From the NCBI GenBank assembly GCA_022828145.1, contig JAJEJA010000008.1, forward strand, positions 1 to 59,646: DNA of 59,646 nucleotides, written 5' to 3'. The notes below the pieces were generated by a model, which worked only from the letters and a program-made list of their open reading frames with translations, did no database searches and was not told the origin of the DNA. Numbering within the stretch: the stretch's first letter is position 1; every line of letters starts with the position of its first letter. Source of the stretch: Candidatus Poribacteria bacterium (GTDB lineage Bacteria > Poribacteria > WGA-4E > WGA-3G). Shown here piece after piece: positions 15,925 to 23,009 of the stretch. A program made the translations under genes and the position numbers.

Positions 15925-18087
15925 ATGAACAGAACATTCTTGACACTTATTGCAATACTGACAATCATTTCAACACTACACATCTCAAATACCTTTGCAC
16001 AAGAAGAACCCCGCACACTTATTCAGACGAGGAACCTCAGAACCATTGCGTTCAGTCCCGACAGTCAAACGCTTGCAAGCCTTGAAAGAAATAAAGTTCT
16101 GCTATGGGATGTCTCAACAGGGAAACAGTCACTCCCAAACTTGGGACGTGAATCTTATAGCCTTGCATTCAGCCCCGATGGAAACACATTAGCAATTGGA
16201 GGGGGACATGGAACATCGTCCTTGTGGGATGTCGCAACACGGAAAGAAGAAAAACAGCTGAGAGTAATAGAAAATATAGGAAATATCAATAGAGTTTTAT
16301 TTAGTCCCGATGGAGAAACACTTGCAACTATCGGTAGAAACAGATACAACGGCAATACGAGAATCCACTTATGGGACACAGAAAGCGGTAACATCAGAAC
16401 CTCTATTACAGTCATCAAAACTTCTTATAATGAACCATACATATCAGAACAGAGCCTATCATTCAGTCCTGATAGTTCTCTGTTCGCACATGCAAATCAG
16501 CAGAAGAGAATTGACTTATGGGATGTCAATACAGGCGAAATCAGAAAAACGCTTGCCGGACACACCGGGGCAGTCTACAGCACCGCATTTAGTCCTGATG
16601 GACAGACGCTGGCAAGCGGAAGTTCAGATGGAACAGTTAGATTATGGGATGTCACTACAGGAGAAAGCAAAATAACAATTGAACCACTGTCAGATACAGA
16701 TACAATCACTCGCGTCCTGTTCAGCCCCGATGGAAATACACTTTTGATAAACACCGAAGAGACTGCTCGCTTATGGGATGTGAACACCAGCTCATACAAA
16801 GCTGACATAAAAGGCATATCCGGTTCATTTAGTCCCGATAATTCCACACTCGCTACAGTAGAAAATGATACCGTCTACCTATGGAATGTGGAAACCGCCA
16901 GACCGAAAGCTGCATTTGCTCTGTATCAAAATCCGAATTCAAATAGCCAGATCAAATACAACTACAGCAACGTATTGTTCAGCCCTGATGGGAACACCCT
17001 TGCAGCGTATGGTTATCAAACGAATTATCATTATGATGGGTATATCAATCTTTGGAATCTTCAAAATACAAACAGAGTGCGTATCACACCCTACAAAAGC
17101 GTGTCACCCGCAAATGGACAAACTTTCACTATCAACGTCACCATTGAGAACGGACAAAACATCGGCGGATACCAATTCAGTGTCATATATGATGCAAATG
17201 TCCTTCGCTATGTGGGTAGTGCAAACCAAGATTACCTACCTGATGGTGCTTTTCCGATACCTCCCATAAAAGAACAGAATAAAATCACTCTCGCCGCAAC
17301 TTCTGTTGAAGGAACAGTTAACGGAAATGGCAACCTCGCAAACATCACGTTTGAAGTCCTTGACATAAAAGCAACAAACATCGTGCTTACCGATCTGATC
17401 CTAACAGATAGCAACGGGAATATCCTACCGCACCTCTTGTTCAATACAGGTATCGTCATAGACCCACAACTCAGACCGGAAGATGTCAACAGTGACGGCA
17501 TCGTGAATATTACCGATTTAGTTCAAGTCGCTTCAAGGTTTCATCACAGCACGGACATTGATAAAGAGGACATCAACAAGGATGGCGTTGTCAATATCGT
17601 TGACCTCGTAAAAGTCGCAGCAGCACTCGGAGCAGGTGAAAACGCACCCGATCTACATTCGCAAAAACACACGCGCATCGCAGCAAAAAATGTGCAGCAC
17701 TGGATACACCTCGCAAAACAGATCAATGGACAAGATGACATATTTCAGCATGGATTGCGAACACTTGAACGCTTGGCGAAAGCATTAGCACCAAAAGAAA
17801 CTGCCTTATTCCCAAACTTTCCCAACCCGTTCAACCCTGAAACTTGGATACCTTATCAACTCGCGAAACCGGCAAACGTCACGCTCTGTATTTACGCAGC
17901 AGATGGAAAGGTTGTCAGAACACTAAAACTTGGGAGTATGCCAGCAGGAAGGTATCAAAACCGTAGTCGCGCTGCCCATTGGGATGGTAAAAATGCGGTC
18001 GGTGAACCGGTCGCAAGTGGTCTGTATTTCTATACCCTCACGGCAGACGATTTCACAGCAACACGCAAAATGTTGATACGGAAATAG
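15925..18087 (+). CDS. Secreted WD40 protein with cohesin-like, dockerin and FlgD-like domains
   Basis: A 720-aa exported protein. The ATG at 15925 was chosen because it has AGGTAGGA upstream and begins a clear signal peptide (MNRTFLTLIAILTIISTL, cut near FAQ). WD40 repeats fill residues about 30-385 (SPDGxTLAxGxxDGTVRLWDVTTG). A cohesin-like domain follows (about 390-510: VSPANGQTFTINVTIENGQ, GYQFSVIYDANVLRYV). Then come two dockerin-type calcium loops (DVNSDGIVNITDLVQVA and DINKDGVVNIVDLVKVA). A FlgD/sorting-type end closes it (FPNPFNPETWIPYQL to ATRKMLIRK). Cohesin and dockerin on one chain could allow self-assembly. Confidence 0.85.
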   Translation: MNRTFLTLIAILTIISTLHISNTFAQEEPRTLIQTRNLRTIAFSPDSQTLASLERNKVLLWDVSTGKQSLPNLGRESYSLAFSPDGNTLAIGGGHGTSSLWDVATRKEEKQLRVIENIGNINRVLFSPDGETLATIGRNRYNGNTRIHLWDTESGNIRTSITVIKTSYNEPYISEQSLSFSPDSSLFAHANQQKRIDLWDVNTGEIRKTLAGHTGAVYSTAFSPDGQTLASGSSDGTVRLWDVTTGESKITIEPLSDTDTITRVLFSPDGNTLLINTEETARLWDVNTSSYKADIKGISGSFSPDNSTLATVENDTVYLWNVETARPKAAFALYQNPNSNSQIKYNYSNVLFSPDGNTLAAYGYQTNYHYDGYINLWNLQNTNRVRITPYKSVSPANGQTFTINVTIENGQNIGGYQFSVIYDANVLRYVGSANQDYLPDGAFPIPPIKEQNKITLAATSVEGTVNGNGNLANITFEVLDIKATNIVLTDLILTDSNGNILPHLLFNTGIVIDPQLRPEDVNSDGIVNITDLVQVASRFHHSTDIDKEDINKDGVVNIVDLVKVAAALGAGENAPDLHSQKHTRIAAKNVQHWIHLAKQINGQDDIFQHGLRTLERLAKALAPKETALFPNFPNPFNPETWIPYQLAKPANVTLCIYAADGKVVRTLKLGSMPAGRYQNRSRAAHWDGKNAVGEPVASGLYFYTLTADDFTATRKMLIRK

Positions 18088-18255
18088 ACAGATGGCATTG
18101 CATAGCGGTGTGTAAGTATTTTGTCACCTTTTTTCATAAGAGACGGCACTCGGAGAGTGCCTACTACTATTAAGAACTTATGAATACCCAAATTTGACAC
18201 TATATGATTCTGGTGTATAAACTTACCGTAAATAGAAGTGTGCCAATAAATATAA
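18088..18255. repeat. Repeat-rich spacer including a palindromic 39-bp repeat
   Basis: The block at 18138-18176 (AAGAGACGGCACTCGGAGAG then TGCCTACTACTATTAAGAA) is the exact reverse complement of 33099-33137. Its core GGCACTC-3 nt-GAGTGCC is a 7-bp hairpin. Upstream, GGTGTGTAAGTATTTTGTCA at 18107 resembles the MITE end. Confidence 0.7.
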
Positions 18256-18438
18256 GGGTGTGTAAAGTTTTTGTCACTAAACATTTAATACCTTCACCAA
18301 TAATAGACATTCTGTTAGATTGTGCTTCTTTGTAGCCGAACAAAGGCATATAATGATCCAGAACCCCTTCCGCGTCTTCCGTGTCCTCCGCGTAATCCGC
18401 GATTCAGACAAATAAAGTGACAAAAACTTTACACACCC
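18256..18438. mobile_element. MITE-like element, best-preserved copy
   Basis: A 183-bp element with 23-bp perfect terminal inverted repeats (18256-18278 and 18416-18438; the left end begins GGGTGTGTAAAGTTTTTGTC). There is no reading frame inside. No unambiguous target-site duplication is visible. It is the reference for the copies at 1811, 9997 and 14748 (inverted) and for partial ends at 1-150 and 15567-15628. Confidence 0.8.
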
Positions 18439-18505
18439 CCGGGATAAGAGGTTTGTGGTAAGTATCAAACCTTATGCGTCAATTTAGCGATTCCCAAGAC
18501 CATGC

Positions 18506-18594
18506 CTGTAGCACATTCATCCTTGATTGTGCTATCTTCTCCAACATTCATCTTGATCCTGCTGTAGCACATTCATCCTTGATTGTGCTATCTT
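18506..18594. repeat. Two direct copies of the CTGTAGCACATTCATCC repeat
   Basis: Copies at 18506-18538 and 18562-18594. Other copies: 1942-1974, 15420-15452, 29889-29921, 29979-30007. The unit contains GCACA-11/12 nt-TGTGC, a short inverted repeat. Confidence 0.75.
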
Positions 18595-18944
18595 TCTCCA
18601 ACCACCATAAGCGACAATTTAAAGAAATTCCCTCTTCTTGGCAGGCTATATAAAACCGATTTTATCCTCATACCTTTCGCACCGCTGATGCTTAGGTTTT
18701 CGTGGATTCGCTTTCTATATACACCTTCCACACCGAAATCAACGCTATGAATGCGCGTATGGCATTCAGCGGGTGCTGATATGTGATTATCCTGCTGGAA
18801 ATCCTATAATCCTGTAAATCCTGGTTCAGACAACATACATACCAATAACTTTACATACCCCGTCCATCCTTCCCTCTTCCACCCTTCCACCCTTCCCTTC
18901 TTCCACTCTTCCACCCTTCTCCACTCTTCCACCCTAATTTTAAT

Positions 18945-18973
18945 TTGACATCCATATTAATATATGTTACAAT
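18945..18973 (+). promoter_or_regulatory. Sigma70-type promoter with no clear gene downstream
   Basis: TTGACA (18945-18950), 17 nt, TACAAT (18968-18973). The only downstream frame is the doubtful 78-codon one at 19029. Confidence 0.6.
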
Positions 18974-19028
18974 AAAAACAAAAGTTATTAACTGCATTGC
19001 TATAAGTTTATGTGAAAAGGTGTTGACG

Positions 19029-19265
19029 ATGCTATTCTACAGAGTGTCCAGAAATAATCATAATCTCAGAAAAAATCCAATATTTTCGTTCATATTTCAA
19101 CACGCAGAGAATTTCGTACCAAAAAGGAATTTTAAAATTTTGAATCTGTCAAAAAACACGCTACAAAACCTTACTGTAACTAATGCCAAAGCCAAATTAC
19201 CAAATCTTACCACGGTAAGAAATTTCTTACCGTATGGTACGATTTTGAAAAGAAAAACGCAATGA
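19029..19265 (+). CDS. Doubtful small reading frame
   Basis: A 78-codon frame (MLFYRVSRNNHNL... LKRKTQ), basic and Asn/Lys-rich, 56 nt after the 18945 promoter with only GAAAAGG about 10 nt before the ATG. Its 3' part is the palindrome at 19212-19233, which argues that the sequence is structural rather than coding. No family was recognised. Confidence 0.2.
   Translation: MLFYRVSRNNHNLRKNPIFSFIFQHAENFVPKRNFKILNLSKNTLQNLTVTNAKAKLPNLTTVRNFLPYGTILKRKTQ
19212..19233. repeat. Perfect 22-bp palindrome
   Basis: The two half-sites ACGGTAAGAAA and TTTCTTACCGT are exact reverse complements with no spacer. This could be an operator for a dimeric regulator or an element end. Confidence 0.6.
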
Positions 19266-19532
19266 GATTACAGGAAAAACACAATAGATTCGCAGTAAAA
19301 TGTTTCGCAAAATTGATGAAAACATGCAAAGTTAAGGACAATGCAACGAAAATTCAAAAAAAATTCAGATAATTCGAATTGGACTTCCACAGCAAAACAC
19401 GTAAAATATATTTGACATTCCACTTTTTATGTTTTGGCAAAAATAAAAAATTTACACATGCAAAATAACAGCCTACAACACCATACACAGACTGGATTAA
19501 CAGACAATTTATGAAAGTTACGAACTGTAAGA

Positions 19533-19548
19533 GAATTCGTACGAATTC
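19533..19548. repeat. Perfect 16-bp palindrome
   Basis: GAATTCGTACGAATTC, about 150 nt upstream of the DUF1501 promoter, is flanked by GTTACGAA and CGTAAC, giving further partial symmetry. A possible regulatory site. Confidence 0.5.
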
Positions 19549-19680
19549 GTAACTTATTGAAAAGTGAAAATGTCAAGTTAATTTAACGAAAATACAAAGA
19601 TTCAGAAGCCTTATGTTCCAAAAAACATATCCCAAAATACGCTACAACTAAAGAAATCTGGTTTTATAGACATTTTTTCC

Positions 19681-19709
19681 TTGACATCACCAATTTAATA
19701 AGATATAAT
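19681..19709 (+). promoter_or_regulatory. Perfect sigma70 promoter of the DUF1501 gene
   Basis: TTGACA (19681-19686), exactly 17 nt, TATAAT (19704-19709): both hexamers match the consensus at every position. The leader before the start codon at 19887 would be about 170 nt. Confidence 0.85.
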
Positions 19710-19886
19710 TCAAGCATTGTCAACGTGAAGTGCGGTTAGGAAGGGTTACCGCTCCGAATCTCACATCATTTTATTTAGGTAAAACCCTCCCATATAAATA
19801 TGCAACTTGTTAGTGTAAAAAAAGAGTTAAACTAATTGACGTAACTATCCCTGGAATTAACTGCTAACCAAGCTCAGGAGGAAATT

Positions 19887-21200
19887 ATGCCTCAAAAAGA
19901 CTGCACAAACACAGACTGCGAAGGATTTTATCGCAGAGACCTTATTAAAGCTGGCGTCTTAGGATTCTTCGGCTTCGGACTTACTGACTTTTTCCGATTA
20001 AAAGCATTCGCTGAACCGACAGCAAAAGAAGGCACAGCAAAATCCGTCATTCTTGTGTGGTTAGGCGGCGGTCCAAGTCATCTTGATATGTGGGACCTTA
20101 AACCAAACGCACCTGAAGAAATACGCGGATTATTCAAACCAATTGCAACAAATGTTAACGGTATTCAGATTAGTGAACACATGCCGAGATTAGCAAAACA
20201 GGCAGATAAACTGTGTATCATCCGTTCCATGACATCACCAGAAGCCGCTCATGAACGCGGTACACACTACATGATTACAGGATATCAACCTTTACCCGGT
20301 TTCGCGGTTCCCGGACACGGGGCTGTCGTCGCAAAACTAAAAGAACAGCGCACCGCATTGCCACCTTATATTGCCATCCCATCACCTGTCGCTTACGCAG
20401 GTGGCGGATTCTTAGGCGCATCACTCGCTCCCTTCTCGCCTGATGGAAACCCCGCAAGCAATAACTTCAAAGTGCGCGATCTGGAACCTCCCAGAGATGT
20501 CTCTTATGAACGAGTTGAGGAACGAAAAGACCTGCGGAATGCTGTCGACAACGCTTTCAAAAAATATGAAGCTGGGAACCCTAAAGTTGAAGCAATGGAT
20601 AAATTCTACAAATCCGCTTACAACCTTATGAGTTCAGAAGACGCACGCGGCGCATTTGACCTGTCAAAAGAACCTAAACAGATACGGGACGCATACAGAC
20701 GAGACACATTCGGACAAAGTTGTTTACTGGCAAGAAGACTCGTTGAAGCTGGCGTTAACTTCGTCACCGTCAGTAACGGCGGATGGGATAACCACAACAA
20801 CATCTTCTCTTCTCTACCAGGTAAACTCAACACTTTTGACCATACAATGTCTACGTTGATTGGCGACCTCGACCAACGAGGACTACTTGACAGCACATTA
20901 GTACTCGCTATGGGGGAATTCGGTAGAACACCTGTCATCAACAGAAACGGTGGACGCGACCATCATCCGAGAGTCTTCTCTATTATGTTAGCAGGTGGTG
21001 GTGTTCAAGGGGGACAAGTCGTCGGCGCATCAGACCCATTCGGAATAGAACCCGCTGAAACACCTGTCAAACCTGAAGACCTGTCTGCTACAATCTATCA
21101 AAGCCTCGGAATTGATTACAATCAGAGTATCGAATCGCCTGACGGTGTTCGCATCGTTCTATCACGCGGCGGAAGACCCATTAGAGGTGTCTTAGCATAA
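19887..21200 (+). CDS. DUF1501 (sulfatase-like fold) Tat-exported protein
   Basis: A 437-aa protein with AGGAGG seven bases before the ATG. A twin-arginine signal, FYRRDLIKAGVLGFFGFGL (residues about 13-31), predicts folded export. The DUF1501 signature follows: VWLGGGPSHLDMWDLKPNAP, PRLAKQADKLCIIRSM, AAHERGTHYMITGY, VSNGGWDNHNN and LAMGEFGRTPVIN. These are metal-binding-like positions of the alkaline phosphatase/sulfatase superfamily. The substrate is unknown. Such proteins abound in planctomycete-like genomes beside WD40 and PSCyt/PPC proteins, as here. Confidence 0.9.
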   Translation: MPQKDCTNTDCEGFYRRDLIKAGVLGFFGFGLTDFFRLKAFAEPTAKEGTAKSVILVWLGGGPSHLDMWDLKPNAPEEIRGLFKPIATNVNGIQISEHMPRLAKQADKLCIIRSMTSPEAAHERGTHYMITGYQPLPGFAVPGHGAVVAKLKEQRTALPPYIAIPSPVAYAGGGFLGASLAPFSPDGNPASNNFKVRDLEPPRDVSYERVEERKDLRNAVDNAFKKYEAGNPKVEAMDKFYKSAYNLMSSEDARGAFDLSKEPKQIRDAYRRDTFGQSCLLARRLVEAGVNFVTVSNGGWDNHNNIFSSLPGKLNTFDHTMSTLIGDLDQRGLLDSTLVLAMGEFGRTPVINRNGGRDHHPRVFSIMLAGGGVQGGQVVGASDPFGIEPAETPVKPEDLSATIYQSLGIDYNQSIESPDGVRIVLSRGGRPIRGVLA

Positions 21201-21220
21201 GTAGAATAGAACCTACATAA

Positions 21221-21262
21221 CATGTAATGCAAGGTCAACTAACACTGATCTTGCATTACATG
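21221..21262 (+). terminator. Hairpin after the DUF1501 gene
   Basis: CATGTAATGCAAG (21221-21233) pairs perfectly with CTTGCATTACATG (21250-21262) across a 16-nt loop, 20 nt after the stop. There is no T-run, so it may be an mRNA-stabilising hairpin rather than an intrinsic terminator. Confidence 0.5.
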
Positions 21263-21406
21263 CTGCTAACTGAGGTCGGCGTATAATTCTTGTCTGAATG
21301 TTCTCTGAGGATGTGGAAAATCTGAACTCGTAGAACTCAGTGATGTCATACCGACGCGTAACATCCTACTGTTCTGTCAAACTCTAAATGAAGGTATAAA
21401 TTTCTT

Positions 21407-21508
21407 CTGTAGGTCGGGTAGAGCGAAGCGAAACCCGACACGTATTGAATATATCTATCATGTCGCCAGTTAATATTTTTTTGGCGCTTCGCTCTACCCG
21501 ACCTACAG
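21407..21508. repeat. REP-like palindromic element (GTAGGTCGGGTAGAG family), copy A
   Basis: A 102-bp element with 24-bp perfect terminal inverted repeats beginning CTGTAGGTCGGGTAGAGCGA. The interior contains CGAAACCCGACA and GTCGCCAGTTAATATTTT. Related elements: 26301-26399, 26436-26473 (half), 47847-47946, 50918-51024. Confidence 0.85.
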
Positions 21509-21603
21509 AATAGCACTTGACAAAGCACTACTACAAAATCCGACAATCTTCAATCAGCAAGAAACCATCCTCATTAACTTAGCCATGACTTGAGGAGTAA
21601 ATC

Positions 21604-22644
21604 ATGAAGAAACGCACATACGTTCTACTCCCATTATTCAGTATCCTTGCCTTCGCATTATTCACAAATTTCGTACAACCAGATGAACATTCACAAGAAG
21701 AACGTGAACTCTTGTCTCCTATCTGGGCACTCGAATTTAGTCCAGATGGAAAAACAATCGCTGTCGGAAAATATCAGTGGGTTGAACTCTGGGAATTAGA
21801 GACACAGAGAATGACACGTGCCTATGAACCCCATGCAGGAAGAGTTAGATGTATAAAATTCACGCCCGATGGAAAAATATTGTATGCAGGAGGAGGAAAA
21901 GCAGCACAAAGTGGCGAAATCCTTGTGTGGGACGTTGAAGCAGAAGAACTCATAAAGACTTATGAGATACACGCTGACACTATTGAATCTATTGCACTCA
22001 GTCCAGATAACGCAAAATTACTTACCGCAAGTATGGACGAATTTAGTGCCGTTATTGACCTAAAAAACCTTGACGAAGCACAGCCAATAGATGAACAAGC
22101 AAAATGGCTAACACAACACGTCGGAAGAGTGCTGTCCACGTTGTACCATCCCAACGGCAACTACTTTGTCACAGGTAGTGAAGATAAAACACTAAAAGTG
22201 TGGGACCCTGAAACTTATACAGTGCTTGTCAGCTTCGACGGCAACGACGATGCTGTGTATTCACTCGCTTATGCAACTGGAGAAAACGTCATCGTTTCCG
22301 GTGCAGCTGATAACGTCGTCCGAACATGGAGAGTCACACAGAACGAGAACGGAATTACACGCGGCGCACCCGTCAGACAATTCAACGGACATCAAGCACC
22401 CGTCTATACCGTAGATACCGGCATCTGGAACGGAGATGAAGTCATCGTTTCAGGAGGAGCCGACACCAGAGTGATTGTTTGGAATATACGCAACGGCAAC
22501 AGACACCGCACATTTGAAGATACACCAGATGCTGTCTATGCCGTAAAAATCAGTCCTGATGGAAACCACGTCGCCGCAGGGGGACGCGATGGAAAAGTCC
22601 GAATCTGGAATATCAGACAAAATACGTTAACACACGAATTCTAA
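21604..22644 (+). CDS. Secreted WD40 beta-propeller protein
   Basis: A 346-aa protein with GAGGAG before the ATG and a signal peptide (MKKRTYVLLPLFSILAFALF). The rest is about seven WD40 blades, for example WALEFSPDGKTIAVG, FVTGSEDKTLKVWDPET and HVAAGGRDGKVRIWNIRQ, enough for one closed propeller. No catalytic domain is present, so it probably serves as a binding platform outside the membrane. It sits between DUF1501 and the haem/PPC protein in the same direction. Confidence 0.85.
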   Translation: MKKRTYVLLPLFSILAFALFTNFVQPDEHSQEERELLSPIWALEFSPDGKTIAVGKYQWVELWELETQRMTRAYEPHAGRVRCIKFTPDGKILYAGGGKAAQSGEILVWDVEAEELIKTYEIHADTIESIALSPDNAKLLTASMDEFSAVIDLKNLDEAQPIDEQAKWLTQHVGRVLSTLYHPNGNYFVTGSEDKTLKVWDPETYTVLVSFDGNDDAVYSLAYATGENVIVSGAADNVVRTWRVTQNENGITRGAPVRQFNGHQAPVYTVDTGIWNGDEVIVSGGADTRVIVWNIRNGNRHRTFEDTPDAVYAVKISPDGNHVAAGGRDGKVRIWNIRQNTLTHEF

Positions 22645-22966
22645 TACCATTTCTGATTGAAAGTTTATTGATTGTAGCATAAACTTTTAGTTTGTGCCGT
22701 ATTAGACTGCATCTTACAGGAACCGTTAAGGCAACATAATTTCTTAGAAATGGAATAACAACTTAGCGCAGCACCTTATCTGTTCATCGGAAAATATCTG
22801 TTCATATTGTACCCTTAAGGAAATATAAACATCGCAAATATAAACATAGTAATACCATTTCTAAATCAAAATACCTCTTTACTGTAGCACATTCTGTTAG
22901 ATTGTGCCGTTCCCCGCTTCAATTCTAAACAGTCGGTAATGAGAGAAAAATTAATTGAAATGGTAT
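22644..22966. repeat. Two tandem MITE-like elements with ATACCATTTC ends
   Basis: Element 1 (22644-22756) has ends ATACCATTTC and GAAATGGAAT and contains an AAACTTTTAGTTTGTGCCGT hairpin. Element 2 (22852-22966) has ends ATACCATTTC and GAAATGGTAT (exact inverse) and contains GCACATTCTGTTAGATTGTG. The first begins at the last base of the WD40 stop codon. Similar ends occur near 26156 and 50888. Confidence 0.65.
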
Positions 22967-23009
22967 AAATACAAACAATGAGTAGGTATTAATCATGGAG
23001 GTAATAATC

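Larger units (their letters stand above)
18595..19886. other. Long gene-poor AT-rich region upstream of the DUF1501 gene
   Basis: The first part (to 18940) holds AATCCTG and pyrimidine repeats. From 18940 to 19880 the DNA is very AT-rich, with a promoter at 18945, a doubtful frame at 19029, exact palindromes at 19212-19233 and 19533-19548, and a perfect promoter at 19681. A regulatory RNA or long leader is possible, but none was recognised. Confidence 0.5.
21201..21603. other. Spacer with a 13-bp hairpin and a REP-like palindrome
   Basis: Holds the hairpin at 21221-21262 and the palindromic element at 21407-21508. No gene is seen in it. Confidence 0.6.
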
